Below the pieces are notes generated by a model, which did no database searches, was not told where the DNA came from, and saw only the letters and a program-made list of their open reading frames with translations. Below, in pieces: positions 20,799-32,728 of a stretch of 45,052 nucleotides of DNA. Position 1 is the first letter of the stretch. Each line of letters begins with the position of its first letter. This DNA is from Ochromonas danica (taxonomy: Eukaryota; Sar; Chrysophyceae; Chromulinales; Chromulinaceae): assembly GCA_015146655.1 (NCBI GenBank), contig VKHL01000112.1:52405-97456 (forward strand). The letters are read 5' to 3'. Position numbers and translations under genes: made by a program.

Positions 20799-21822
20799 CA
20801 AAGCAGCATTGGAATGGAATGGAGTGGATAGGTTTCCATCATTATACCTCATTCTCTCGTATTCTTAGTTATAATCGCATTGCTTGTCAACTGACAATAT
20901 GGTCAGTAGTTTTAGTTTGTAGTTGAAGATGCTTGAGAAAAGTCTAAGAAGATTCTTATATAGATTATTATTCAATTTGTATAGTTTTGAATTTTTATTT
21001 TTATTTGGCACAATTTGTGTGTGTAGAACTTGAATGAGTCTAATGACATTGCATGTCATTCACCATCATATTGAATTGCTTCAATAGTATGAGAATATAG
21101 ATCTGGTTGTATTATCATCATGCTCTTGCTGTGGTGATGATATTCCAGCCCTGCTAGACACTTGGTTGGTTGGTAGTGTTGAGAGACACCATACGATGAG
21201 GTTAAACAATTTGTTATTGATGATCTTGTTGATAATGCAGTTGTGTTAGAGTATGGCATTACCAGATCTGATTCCATGGATTCCACATAACAAAAAGCGC
21301 AAAAAGAATCATTATTAATGACTTAGACTACTTTATAATATAGTATAACATATACTGCCATAGCTTTCCTGAGCTTATTCTTCATATGTCATATATCTGT
21401 GCACATGTTATAAGCAACGATCCTACTTATATTATACACAACATCACGATGAAAAGAATCATTACAGTCGAAAATGAATCACGTTACAAGTTAGAAAACT
21501 ACAACAACGTCTAATGCCTAATGGTTAAGTAAGTAACAAGACTCCTTGCGAACTCCCTAACCAGACTAAACGTGCGAAGTAGTAGTTAACGAACGTTATG
21601 ATTGTAATAAGTAGACCACATGCTTGTAGCATGGTTTGGAATAAAATAGACTCACAGATCTAACATTATGCAACTTATCTCAACTTCTGACTAACATGAG
21701 AAAAGCAATACTATCCATACATGATGCATCGTCATCATTATCATCATCTGGTAAACAGCCCAAGGACCAATCAACAGTCCTTATCAATCTCCTCATCATT
21801 CACTCGAGAAAATCAAAATTGA
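20799..21822. other. Intergenic, AT-rich
   Basis: About 1 kb between the 3' ends of the convergent acetyl-CoA synthetase and membrane-protein genes. It contains the 19-mer TGATTCCATGGATTCCACA at 21269-21287, repeated at 30029-30047. No gene seen. Confidence 0.6.
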
Positions 21823-23506
21823 TCAACTCCTTCTGTCATTATCATCAATAACATTCATCTCTACTGAATTGTCATCATTACTACTTTCCATTGATATCTC
21901 ATCCATGCTGATGCCTATACTGAAATCATCATCTTCTCCCATTCCTATCGAACTATTAGAGGAAGAGTAATCATTGAACAACAGAGAAAGAAACCTTTCA
22001 TCTTCCTTTCCATCTTCATAATTGTCATGAGCATGGACCTCTTCATGGAGTAGAGGAGAGCTACGGTCCAGGCAATCATCTAACAATACACCGCCTTCCT
22101 CCTTGTGCTGCTGTTTACTAATACTCACCTTCCCTTCCATAATTGGTTTAGTATCTTTCATGTTTAGTACACCTTCTCTCTCCTTTCTTAATGGATGTAT
22201 CTGATCCACAGCAGGTGACATGGTATCATAGCTCAAGCCAATAGCCCCGGAAGATGCTGACTGTTCTCTCAGTGATGTAGCATAGGCGAGCAAAGCACTA
22301 TCATGACTGCGAATGGACTTCCACACTGCACCCATCGAGTGCATCACAATGATAAAGACGAATACTACTTTACAAGCTGAGACAACTGCACTCCCAGCGC
22401 TGCCCATCTCAGACCAAGCTAGAATGACACCTGCTAAGATCAAAGGTGCAAAGAAACGAACAAACAAACGTTGTCGTTCTGTCGACATATTCAACAGCAA
22501 CCGCATCCACAAGGATTGTTGTTCCTTCTTGTCATACCACCATGAAGTCATCCTCTCGAGAAACAACCTCAAACAGGAACATCTGCTCTTAGCCCACCCA
22601 ATACAAAAGCTGTTATCTGTGACAGGACCAGGAAGTTGTTCATCGCGACCAACACTTTCAGTCGGTCGAACGGATCTTCCTTTCAAGCCTTCTCTTCGTC
22701 CTTCTGCTGCTATGGGAGCCGCAGCAACTTTCCTGCTGCACCGTCGACTCGATTGAAATGATGACAACAACTTCTTCGTTCCCTCTCACCTATCAGATGA
22801 GCTGATGATGACAACTGAGGTAGATGTTGGGAGCATCCTAATGACAACATTCTTGCTTCAGAAAGATCTTTACAGACCCCGTTACAAACCAGCTGCTTCA
22901 TTGAGTCCGACATGTAAACTAAGATTGATCTCCTCTCATCCGCTGCCACTCGCACTGAGCACTCTTTCCTCCCTTGAGAGCTTCTTAAATGCTTCAACGT
23001 ACCATCGAGTATACTCAATAGCCCAACAAACCCCATCCCCAATACCTCCCCATACACTAGCCCAGGGAAACCAAAGTCAACCGACAGAATCTCCACCACC
23101 CATACGAAGACGACATCCATGACCCATTGAATAGCACAGGCCTCCAAGAAATTGCCTTGCCAAACCTTCCCACGACTAAGCCCCTTCAAGCAAATGAACA
23201 ACAAAGCTCCCATATTCATCCCTAAAATCAAACAGCCACATACCACCTTCACACCTAATGACACACTGGGAGGCGGCCGACGATAATCCTTGGTCACAGT
23301 CTGCCACAAGATCTCAGCTGTCATTGTTGTTTTGCCATGATGACGAAGAATGTCATACAAGTAAATAGCACAGTACAACTCCAATGGCTACGATGCTGCC
23401 ATTGGCACTATGGCCGTGCTTCTACCAGGTCTCTCACCTGAGTGACCCACAAGATCATTGCCCATTTCATCCCATTCCGCGTTTCCTCATGGCAAAGAGA
23501 ATAAAG
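21823..23506 (-). CDS. Multi-pass membrane protein, C-terminal part, family not recognised
   Basis: Three exons joined in frame (23506-23438, 23387-22790, 22709-21823) give at least 517 residues. The 5' end is not resolved. Hydrophobic segments include MKWAMILWV, VVCGCLILGMNMGALLFICL, AIQWVMDVVFVWVVEILSV, a GLVYGEVLGMGFVGLL stretch, and in the last exon LFVRFFAPLILAGVILAW and VVFVFIIVMHSMGAVW. The last 150 residues are a disordered acidic Ser-rich cytosolic tail. The pattern of a Trp followed by a long helix and a second helix recalls the channel-like C-terminus of large protist membrane proteins, but I cannot assign a family. Introns are 50 and 80 nt. Convergent with the acetyl-CoA synthetase gene. 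Confidence 0.6.
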
Positions 23507-23708
23507 CTGATAGGATTAGCATTAGTTGGGGTAGGAGTAAGAATCTATTGAACCATATCTTTTCTTTCTTTAAGAAAGAACAAGTGGTGAAGAACATTAA
23601 CTTCATCAATTATTGGGGAAACACGAACAAATTGGAAGAGATAAAAATACAAACAACAGCAAACTTGCCACCCTTTAGGACTTAGTCTCTTTTTCAATTA
23701 TTTTTTTT

Positions 23709-24185
23709 CTAAAGTGTGTAGGAAGTATTTTTATTTCTTTTTGATCCAGCCACTACAATAGTTAAAATTAGAGGAATTACATAATTGATCAGGTCCGATA
23801 TAGTGCATGCAGAGTGCCAGAGGGACTTTCTCTTCTCGCCTAGGAGTATGTTGCTGAGAGTCTCGTTTCTATTGATGCTGTTGCTAGCTTGTCGTATTTC
23901 ACTCGGCGGAAGAGGCAAAGCCAGTCTGATTAACCAAACCAAATGAAACAGAAGACCATCTTCTTTGCCAAGTTGTAAGCCCACAAAAAGCTCGCTCTTC
24001 TTTATGCACGTAGCAGCTCTTAGTCTTGATCCACCACTGTAATTGCAGGCTGAGGCAACAGAAACGCGGGCGGTGCGGTCTTCTTGAACACTATCACTAG
24101 AAACAACACACGTTGGAGACTTCTGAGATCCAGTCAGAAAGAGTTCGCGAGGAGGCAAGAGATAGCGGCACCACCAATGGAGCAA
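23709..24185 (-). CDS. Possible upstream exon of the membrane-protein gene
   Basis: Open minus-strand frame of about 158 codons without an ATG start (TTG at 24185, stop shortly upstream). It contains a hydrophobic stretch INYVIPLILTIVVAG near its end and Cys/Ser-rich sequence before. It lies 200 bases upstream of the recognised exons and could encode an extracellular or N-terminal part. The splice connection is not resolved and the frame could be chance. Confidence 0.22.
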   Translation of the reverse strand: MLHWWCRYLLPPRELFLTGSQKSPTCVVSSDSVQEDRTARVSVASACNYSGGSRLRAATCIKKSELFVGLQLGKEDGLLFHLVWLIRLALPLPPSEIRQASNSINRNETLSNILLGEKRKSLWHSACTISDLINYVIPLILTIVVAGSKRNKNTSYTL

Positions 24186-24262
24186 ATCGTTCAGAATTGT
24201 ACTTCAACGGGAAAATAGTCTTGCTTGGAAAGGTTATCATCAGACATTGCAAAAAGTGAGAT

Positions 24263-24326
24263 GAAGAATTTGTTGGTCGAACTTTTCGTCATTCCAAGGA
24301 AAGCACGTCGGACCAACAAGTTCTTC
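24263..24326. repeat. Short inverted repeat
   Basis: GAAGAATTTGTTGGTC at 24263-24278 pairs with GACCAACAAGTTCTTC at 24311-24326 (15 of 16 matches) across a 32-base loop. It falls inside a plus-strand open frame (24225-24467) that I do not accept as a gene. Confidence 0.7.
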
Positions 24327-24714
24327 AACTCAACGTCAGAGGATGAGCTTTCCAATATTCCATATTCTGTTCCACCAAGGGGTCAGACGACGATGACCTA
24401 TGGAGACTTTCTGTCGTGTTTTCTATTCCCATTTCCAGCTTTCTTGGCGGAGCGTTTGTTTTCCTAGAGTAGAAGTCAATAAAGTCGAGTTATAAGTCCC
24501 ACGATGGAGATTTGCGGTGGTGTGTTTGTTGTTGCAGTCTCAAGCACGGGGAGTGAGGTGGCGGTAGATCGTCATCAATTGGAAGGGAATCCAATAGAAA
24601 AGAGACTTGACCAGTCCTCTCATTGCTCTCCATATCCTGAGACTCGACTTCGTTGAACTTGACCCGATATCCGATCCTTTCTCGCTATTGCTTTTCTTAT
24701 TGTTCTAATCTGAT

Positions 24715-26634
24715 ATGGCGTCTTTTCAAGCAACCGATCGTGTAATTTTCCAGGACCCCGTTCCTTCTGATATTGATATCTCACAATCTGTTCAACCTAT
24801 TCCAATTGAACAAATTGTTGAAGAAGTTGGTATTAAGAAAGAAGAATACTATCTCTATGGGACAAACAAATGCAAGGTTTCCTTGTCCATTCGTGATCGT
24901 CTAGCTGATCAACCCAATGGTAACTATGTCGTCGTGACAGGGATTAATCCTACTCCACTTGGAGAAGGTAAATCCACTACTACCATTGGTGTTGCACAAG
25001 CATTAGGTGCTCATTTGAATAAGAAGACCATTGCTTGTATTCGTCAACCATCTCAAGGTCCAACCTTTGGTATTAAAGGTGGGGCTGCGGGTGGTGGATA
25101 TGCTCAAGTTATCCCAATGGAAGAGTTTAACTTGCATCTCACGGGTGATATCCATGCTATTGGTGCTGCTAATAACCTTCTAGCTGCTGCAATTGATACA
25201 CGTATGTTCCATGAATCCCAACAAAGTGATAAATCTTTATTTAATCGTCTTTGTCCAGCGGATAAAGATGGTAATCGTAAATTCTCTCCTGTTATGTTGA
25301 ATCGTCTGGCGAAGTTGGGTATTACTAAGACTGATCCTAATGAGTTATCGGAAGAAGAAAGAAGTCGCTTTGTTCGCTTAGATATTGATCCTTCAACGAT
25401 TACCTGGCAACGTGTTCTGGATGTTTGTGATCGCTTCTTACGTGGTGTGATTACAGGTGTTGGCAAAGCAGAAAACTTTGAAAGACGTTCAGGATTTGAT
25501 ATTACTGTCGCTAGTGAGATTATGGCTGTTCTTGCTTTAACCACTTCTTTAAAAGATATGAGAGAAAGATTGGGCAAGATGGTAATTGGTATGAGTAAGA
25601 GTGGCGAACCGATCACAGCAGATGATTTAGGCGTGGGTGGAGCACTTTGTGTCTTGATGAAAGATGCAATATTGCCAACTTGTATGCAAACTGTTGAAGC
25701 TACACCTGTCTTTGTTCATGCTGGACCTTTTGCTAATATTGCACACGGTAATTCCTCTATTGTAGCTGATCAAATTGCCTTGAAGCTGGTTGGAGAGGAT
25801 GGGTTTTGCATTACAGAAGCTGGATTTGGTGCTGATATCGGTATGGAGAAGTTTTTCAATATTAAATGTCGTTATAGTGGATTGGTTCCTCAATGTGCCG
25901 TAATTGTTGCTACGGTTCGTGCTTTGAAGATGCATGGCGGTGGACCCGAAGTCACTGCTGGTAAACCTTTAGACTTTGTCTATAAGGAAGAAGCTATTGA
26001 TCTTGTGAAAAAAGGTTGCTCTAATCTCATCCATCATATTCGTAATATTCGCAAGTTTGGTGTGCAAGCTGTTGTGGCAATTAATCGTTTTGCTACCGAT
26101 ACTGATGCTGAATTAGAAGCAGTGAAGGCTGCTTGCTTGAACGAAGGAGCCTTTGCTGCTGTGGTGGCTAATCATTGGGCTAAAGGTGGTGCTGGTGCTG
26201 TTGACCTTGGAAACGCCGTGATTGAAGCTTGTGCTGCATCGAGAGCTGCTGGTTCTCCATTCCAATTCCTCTATCCTCTGACTACTCCTTTGAAAGGAAA
26301 GATTGAGACTGTTTGTCGTGAGATCTATGGTGCTGTTGGAGTGGAATACAGCGAGCTGGCTGAACAGCGTCTCAAGGCTTATACTGAAGCTGGATATGAT
26401 AATCTACCTGTGTGTATGGCCAAAACACAGTACTCGCTCAGTACTGATGCTACCAAGAAGGGTGTCCCCACTGACTTCACCATTCTTGTGCGTGATGTAC
26501 GCGCTGCTGTTGGTGCAGGCTATATCTACCCTATTTGTGGTGATATCATGACCGTTCCTGGACTTCCTACACGCCCTGGGTTCTACGATGTCGATCTCGA
26601 TGTGGAGACTGGACGTGTGATTGGTCTCTTCTAA
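24715..26634 (+). CDS. Formate-tetrahydrofolate ligase (monofunctional)
   Basis: Single exon, 639 residues. The ATP-binding P-loop [19 protein letters not shown] is at about residues 78-96. Other family blocks are [54 protein letters not shown] and the C-terminal [13 protein letters not shown]. It forms 10-formyl-THF from formate, ATP and THF. The usual dehydrogenase/cyclohydrolase domain of animal and fungal C1-THF synthase is absent, so this is the plant/bacterial/protist single-function form. There is no obvious targeting sequence. C-ending codons become more frequent in the last third. Confidence 0.97.
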   Translation: MASFQATDRVIFQDPVPSDIDISQSVQPIPIEQIVEEVGIKKEEYYLYGTNKCKVSLSIRDRLADQPNGNYVVVTGINPTPLGEGKSTTTIGVAQALGAHLNKKTIACIRQPSQGPTFGIKGGAAGGGYAQVIPMEEFNLHLTGDIHAIGAANNLLAAAIDTRMFHESQQSDKSLFNRLCPADKDGNRKFSPVMLNRLAKLGITKTDPNELSEEERSRFVRLDIDPSTITWQRVLDVCDRFLRGVITGVGKAENFERRSGFDITVASEIMAVLALTTSLKDMRERLGKMVIGMSKSGEPITADDLGVGGALCVLMKDAILPTCMQTVEATPVFVHAGPFANIAHGNSSIVADQIALKLVGEDGFCITEAGFGADIGMEKFFNIKCRYSGLVPQCAVIVATVRALKMHGGGPEVTAGKPLDFVYKEEAIDLVKKGCSNLIHHIRNIRKFGVQAVVAINRFATDTDAELEAVKAACLNEGAFAAVVANHWAKGGAGAVDLGNAVIEACAASRAAGSPFQFLYPLTTPLKGKIETVCREIYGAVGVEYSELAEQRLKAYTEAGYDNLPVCMAKTQYSLSTDATKKGVPTDFTILVRDVRAAVGAGYIYPICGDIMTVPGLPTRPGFYDVDLDVETGRVIGLF

Positions 26635-27520
26635 AGGAAACGAGGCGGGTAGAGAAAATGCATGTTCCATGTAATAGAATGGTTTTTTATGATAGAATGG
26701 GCTTAATGTAACGCAAGCGTTGAAATAACAAAGAAAATCCCATATCAATTCTTAATTCACATGAAACAACACACTTGCAGCGAGTGATATTTACAAGGTC
26801 TGATTGATTGATCATAGCAGAGTTTCACTCGTCTTACGCCTTCATCATCCAACAACACGTCTTTCATTCATCACCAACAATAACCAAGTCTAATTTAAAA
26901 CTTGAAATAAACTAAAGGAAGAAAGAATGTTTGTTTCCCTGGTACTCCAGCCCGCCACGGCAGTAAAAGGTGCAGCATATTATGATCTTTTAATCCTTCT
27001 ATTCTGGACCAAGTCTTTCATAAATGCTTTTTTTAATTATCTGTTTCAATCCTTTATAACACTAGCTACACGATCAAATTTCTGGGTTTCATGTAAATTG
27101 CATCGTGAAGTGATCACACCCCACAATGATTCACAGAATTCTAACCCTCTTCAATAGTTGATTGGAAGGATGCCTACTATTAATTTCACATGGGGAAGAG
27201 CGCGAGGATTAAATCGCATTCCCGATGTTATCCATTCAACTGAACAGCGATGATGTTACTGACAAATGAGAAGCTCAAAAACAAAAGGAATTACAACATA
27301 AGGTATATACGCACAAGTCAAAACATTATCAAAAGTTGCATCGTTCGAAATAAAATACACTGCAATAGTGTGCCATAAATGAAGCTGCCTGATTTGTGAG
27401 AGAATAGAGCAAACTATCTCTCTATCCACAAGGTGAGCAAAGAACTCACCAAAAATCTCTTGACACCTTCAAAGACGTGATTATTGATTGATCATACATA
27501 CAACACTTAACGGCAAACAG
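26635..27520. other. Intergenic between convergent genes
   Basis: 886 bases between the stop codons of the formate-THF ligase gene (plus) and the serine-rich gene (minus). AT-rich; a 76-codon plus-strand frame at 26927-27157 has no features of a real protein. Nothing else seen. Confidence 0.6.
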
Positions 27521-29449
27521 TTAAGTCTCCGCCATCAAATTATTGACCACTGGTAGAAAGGCCATGTTTGATGCAGAACTCACAAGAGCACCGTTATTGG
27601 CCACAATTAAGCCATTGTTATTTGACGCTGACTGTGGTCTTTTTCGAAGATGCCCATAGTAAGGAGTACTTCCAGGTGGTGGGAGGGCCGAGGGATTCAT
27701 ACTCAATGCAGCACTAGAATACTGTGACGTCATATTCTTAACACTTTGTATCACTGCCGAGGATGAAGAAGAAGGGAGAAGCTTCGGCAATCCCTGTTGC
27801 GAAGAAATTTGAGGGGAAGAAGACAAACCTGGGATAGGGCCACCTTGAATACTCTTGCGACCAGTTGCACCAAGAATAGGAGATGTCAAGACCAACTGTT
27901 GTGTTGAAGCACCACTGTTGCTCACATGGGGAGAGATGGACTTATTGCTCAAAGTATTGTTCATCGTGTGAATGTCATTGATCACCGCTGTGCTACCATT
28001 GGTCCCGCCTAAATGAATGGCCGATACAAAGGGAGAAATAGGAACTTTTAGAATAGGCTTTGGGGGAGCGGAAGGATTGTTTGATTGCTTGGTATCACGT
28101 TGGGTCAAAATTCTATAACCTCCTCGTGAACTATTTGCCATCATACCAGCACCTCCAGCCCCATTCGCGGAGAGAAATGCTATTCCAGAGGAATGAAGAA
28201 AAGCATGTTGTGGCTCATAATAATATGAAGCCAATGGTTCTGCAAATCGAACACGACGAGGTTGCGGAGGCGAAGTTCTGCCAGTCCCTGGAGTGCTCGA
28301 ACCTGATAAGAGCGGATTCTTTGCGCCAGAAACAGGTCGACTAGTAGAACCACTCGATGATGATGTAGGAGTTGATGCTCCATTTGCCATTAAGCTACTG
28401 ATAAAAAGCTCATTATTATTGCAGGATGGCACTGTGGACATTCCCACACGGGGTGAGCTACCAGTTGATGAAAATCCTCCTGCATGCTCATTCTGAAGAT
28501 TGGGTATAACAGTTGAATTTGAACTGTTATCAGAAGAACCGCTGTTTGAAGGTAGTGCAAGACTGAGAGAATGATCTTGTGAGTCCTTGCTATCAAAAGA
28601 AGTAACTTTCATGAGACTGTCATCTCGATCCAAAGAAGTCCGTCTGCTGTTAGAAGGGGTATCACCACCATCAAACCTTTTTGCTCGTGGTGCTGAAGAT
28701 GACACGGTGGAACTATTGGGAAGATTTTCAATTCCAACCGCAATCGCTTCCTCCAATGCAGAAAGAACAGTCCCTTGATTTCCATCACTTTCACTGCGAT
28801 TTGCCTTTATTAGATGAAGCTGGTTGATCAAAATAGAGTTTCTTGTGGCAGCAAGGCTGTGATGCCCCATAGAAGTGGCAGCATTTCCGCTACCACTGCT
28901 ACCATTTCCACTGGAAGATAAGGAGGAAGAAGATAGACTGGTAGAGAGTTGACTGTAAGAGTTGTTGGTATTCGACGCACCACTAGCAGACCGTGAAACT
29001 CCATCACTTGTGGAAGGTCGAGATAGCACTCCTTTACTACTCTTCCCTGTTCCTCCAGCTCCACTACCCTCTTCCATAATAAAGTGAATCAAACGATTCG
29101 ATGTGCTGTTGATATCTCCAGTAACTTTCTGTTTTCCACTACCACCACTACCATTACCACTCGAGCTTGATCCCGTACTTGGACGAGTTCTTAGTCCATT
29201 ACCAGCCGATGGAAATCTCGAGTACCCACCACTCCTTGAATCAGAATTTTTCGTTTCTGTGTCAAGATTTCCTCTTCGATGTGTTGTACTTGCACTCGAG
29301 GCTCTTAACTTGTTTACAGGAGATGGTAAGGAATTATTGTAATAAGGTGATGATGTCTTTGGTTTGATATGACTAGGTAAGGAGATCAAAGTGGACTTGG
29401 CAAAGAGAGAGTCATTGAGATGTTTTAATTCTGACTCAATGTCCATCAT
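27521..29449 (-). CDS. Ser/Asn/Gly-rich disordered protein with a PP1-type RVxF motif
   Basis: Single exon of 642 residues, start MMDIESELKHLNDSLF. Nearly the whole protein is low complexity (Ser, Asn, Gly, Thr, Pro). I recognise no globular domain. Near residue 395 the sequence PQPRRVRFAEPLASYYYEPQ contains RVRF, preceded by basic residues and followed by an acidic one. This fits the docking site of protein phosphatase 1 regulators (inference from a short motif). A PKPILK stretch follows. Many SxxP and RxxS sites suggest heavy phosphorylation. Possibly a PP1-targeting scaffold; the length of uninterrupted frame supports a real gene. Confidence 0.75.
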   Translation of the reverse strand: MMDIESELKHLNDSLFAKSTLISLPSHIKPKTSSPYYNNSLPSPVNKLRASSASTTHRRGNLDTETKNSDSRSGGYSRFPSAGNGLRTRPSTGSSSSGNGSGGSGKQKVTGDINSTSNRLIHFIMEEGSGAGGTGKSSKGVLSRPSTSDGVSRSASGASNTNNSYSQLSTSLSSSSLSSSGNGSSGSGNAATSMGHHSLAATRNSILINQLHLIKANRSESDGNQGTVLSALEEAIAVGIENLPNSSTVSSSAPRAKRFDGGDTPSNSRRTSLDRDDSLMKVTSFDSKDSQDHSLSLALPSNSGSSDNSSNSTVIPNLQNEHAGGFSSTGSSPRVGMSTVPSCNNNELFISSLMANGASTPTSSSSGSTSRPVSGAKNPLLSGSSTPGTGRTSPPQPRRVRFAEPLASYYYEPQHAFLHSSGIAFLSANGAGGAGMMANSSRGGYRILTQRDTKQSNNPSAPPKPILKVPISPFVSAIHLGGTNGSTAVINDIHTMNNTLSNKSISPHVSNSGASTQQLVLTSPILGATGRKSIQGGPIPGLSSSPQISSQQGLPKLLPSSSSSAVIQSVKNMTSQYSSAALSMNPSALPPPGSTPYYGHLRKRPQSASNNNGLIVANNGALVSSASNMAFLPVVNNLMAET

Positions 29450-30123
29450 GACTAACGATGATTTGACTGACGACTCTCTCCTTCAACTTCAAGACCTACA
29501 CTGAAAAGATACGGAAGAATGTCTTTGTGTAGGAAGATGAGGGATTAGCGATACTTTCACTTACGGCTGAACTTTCACTCACTTCTTTCAGTCCTCACCC
29601 ACAGTCAAGTCAGTCAAGTCAGCAAGTCACAATCAGTCACTCTCCGTGCCACAATGAGTAAGAATAATGAATAATCTATATTGTCTTGTAATATCAACCT
29701 TCTAGGAAAGCATGGGATGAATTATAAAAAATAAAATACAATCAGAATTACTCTTGATCGAGGAGAGGGTTGGTCGATTTAATCCTGGAAAATGAAATAA
29801 ATTTTGAATATAAAAAATAAATAAGCTCAGTCTCAATCTTCCTTCTGACAAATACAATAAAGATGAGATGAACTTTCAGGGAAAGAAGAACAGAATCTAT
29901 GGATCTTAGAGTGAAAGAAATAGACAGTACAGCTGTGAGACAGCTCCGAGCTCGGAGCTGAAGATTGACCAGACCAGCCAGCCACTGCTGCAGACGACAT
30001 CAGCACTGCTGAAGTAGCCCAGAAGAGTTGATTCCATGGATTCCACAAGCTCTTTCCCGCGCAATATGTGCTAGTAGGGAACGGAGTGGTCAACAAAGTT
30101 ATTGCATGAAAAGATAATGCAAA
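29450..30123. promoter_or_regulatory. Divergent intergenic region, Ser-rich gene / CTP synthase
   Basis: 674 bases holding both promoters. It contains CAGTCAAGTCAGTCAAGT tandem steps at about 29601-29625 and the 19-mer TGATTCCATGGATTCCACA at 30029-30047, 77 bases before the CTP synthase ATG. The same 19-mer is at 21269-21287. No gene seen. Confidence 0.45.
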
Positions 30124-32072
30124 ATGATTCTATATTTCATCTTATTTATATTATTTAATGCAAGTTTTGCATTGAAATTGAATACTAGACATGCTAGAAG
30201 CCATTTATTCACTACTATAAGCCACCGCTGCCATCTCTCCCATCACAACCCCCAGACAGACCTAGACAATACTACGAAAAAGAAGAAAAAGTTTGTGGTG
30301 GTGACAGGAGGTGTGATCAGTGGTATTGGCAAAGGTGTCACTGCTAGTTCCATTGGTGTGGTATTAAAGATGCTTCATCGTCGCCCCACTGCCATCAAAA
30401 TCGATCCTTACCTCAACGTCGATGCTGGCACAATGTCACCTTTCGAACACGGTGAAGTATTTGTCTTAGATGATGGTGGAGAGACTGATCTTGACTTGGG
30501 TAACTATGAGCGCTTCTTGGATGTCTCTCTCACGAGTGATTCCAATCTCACCACGGGTAAAGTCTATCAAGCAGTCATTAGCAAGGAACGTAAAGGTGAC
30601 TATCTTGGCAAGACTGTACAAATTATCCCTCATATTACCAATGAGATTATTGACCGTATCTTTCATGTGGCACGTGAGCCTGTGGATGGATCAGGTGAAG
30701 AACCAGATGTCGTCGTTATTGAACTTGGCGGTACCATTGGAGACATTGAAAGTATGCCCTTTGTTGAAGCATTACGACAGTTACAACTTCAAGTAGGTAT
30801 AGAGAATATGTGTTTTCTTCATGTCTCTATGGTACCTACTGTAGGAGAAGACAAGGAACAAAAGACTAAACCAACTCAACACTCTGTGAAAGGTAAGAAG
30901 TCAACCAGAAATATACCTTCTTGATCTTGTTTTGTTAAGTCCTATGATGTGTTGAAAATTATATGGATATAGAATTGAGGTCCCTTGGAATCCAACCTGA
31001 CTTCATCGTTTGTCGTTCGGGTCAACCTTTACTTGCAGGAAGTCGTGAGAAGATTGCACTCTTTTGTAATGTCTCTCCTGAACGAGTTTTATCAATCTAT
31101 GATGTGAGAAATATCTATCATGTGCCTTCTGTCATGATCGAACAAGACTTCCCTCGCCTATTAAGTGACAGATTAGGTCTCAATAAGCAGCAGCAAGAAG
31201 AGTCGTCTGTTGTTGTTGGGTTGGACCAGCAGTTGGCAACACAATGGAGAGATATGGCACACACTATGGATACAGCCACAGAGGTTGCACACATTGCTAT
31301 CATAGGTAAATATACCAATTTGGGAGATGCTTACCTTTCAATAGTATCAGCCTTAAAACATGGTGCCATTGCAACGAAACAACAATTGAAGGTGACCATG
31401 TTGGAATCATCTCATTTAGAGGAAGAACAAGCTACTCATAATCCAAAGCTGTATGAGGAAGCATGGGAGAAGTTACGAGAGGCAGATGGTATCTTAGTAC
31501 CAGGTGGATTTGGTGGACGAGGAATAGAAGGCAAAATTGCTGCCATACGTCATGCCAGAGAGAACAAGATACCATTCTTAGGTATCTGTCTTGGTATGCA
31601 AGTAGCTGTCATAGAATACTGTCGAAATGTACTGGGAATTCCTCAAGCGAATAGTGAAGAGTTTGGTGAAGTAAAAGGAAGAGCAGCAGCTGTGATCTTT
31701 ATGCCTGAAGGAGATAAAGAGAAGATGGGAGGGACTATGCGATTGGGTAGCCGACACACTCGACTCCATCCTTCAAGTCGAGCATTCCAACTCTATGGTG
31801 GAGAGAAAGATATCATTCCTGAGCGTCATCGACATCGTTATGAGGTCAACCCTGCATTAGTGGAGGAGTTGGAAGAGCGTGGTCTGGTGTTCTCTGGTAA
31901 AGATGCTGATGGCCAGCAGCGTATGGAGATTGTTGAACTATCACCTCAAATTGATCATCCATATTTCATTGGAGTACAATTTCATCCAGAGTTTAAATCG
32001 CGTCCACAACGGCCTGCCCCAGTCTTTCTTGGTCTTTTACATGCTGTTCAGAAGAGAAGAAGAGAATGTTAA
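30124..32072 (+). CDS. CTP synthase with N-terminal hydrophobic leader
   Basis: Two exons (30124-30892, 30973-32072; intron 80 nt) give 622 residues. The synthetase domain begins at [16 protein letters not shown] (about residue 58), with [38 protein letters not shown]-type blocks following. The class I glutamine amidotransferase domain has FLGICLGMQ (nucleophile Cys) and GVQFHPEF (catalytic His/Glu). It makes CTP from UTP, ATP and glutamine. CTP synthases normally start right at the TGGV motif. Here about 57 residues precede it: a hydrophobic stretch [17 protein letters not shown], then a basic Arg/His/Ser/Thr-rich segment. That looks like a signal peptide plus transit peptide, with ASF at the expected cut, but a mis-modelled first exon is the alternative. 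Confidence 0.93.
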
Positions 32073-32153
32073 CAATAGAACAGCATGCAATGGCCCTAGG
32101 AGAAAATTTAGCATGCATAGAGATATATTAACTAAACCAAAAACAAATGAAGT

Positions 32154-32685
32154 GGTGGTTGAATGTGCATAAGGGATTTGATATGTTGCATTTGTTGATA
32201 TTGGGTGAGGATGTACAGTATGTCTTCTCTTTGTCTAAGATGGCTACAGAGTGTATGTCTTCTAATCACCTTCCATCTTCCATCATGCTTCCTGTTGTGA
32301 TCAATGTCAATAATATTAAAGTTACAAACAACAACTGGTCTGGTGGCTGAATTGTATAGCATACAGCAAAAGCTCAAATCCGATCTGACCAAAGCGATCT
32401 TCAAGCACAATCAACTATCATCACACATCACAATCAACAACACAGGCAGTGAGAGACTAACTCCACGCACAATAGTAAGGTTGGTAATTGTCAACCTTGC
32501 AATAGGATCCATGCAGGGTAGCTTTCCTCGCCATATGATCACCACTACCACGTTCACCACTACAACTACTATCTCATCACTGCACAATCTAAGATGCACA
32601 CTATCACATACAGCAATAACCTACGTAGATGATCCTATTCATAACACATCAAAACAAGCAGATGATGGTTATGTCACTATCAACG

Positions 32686-32728
<43 letters not shown>

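Noticed and set aside
22313-22756. 147-codon plus-strand frame
   Set aside because: Antisense to the last exon and intron of the membrane-protein gene, with no family features.
24225-24467. 80-codon plus-strand frame upstream of formate-THF ligase
   Set aside because: No domain, contains an inverted repeat, and sits where the ligase promoter should be. Coding support is too weak.
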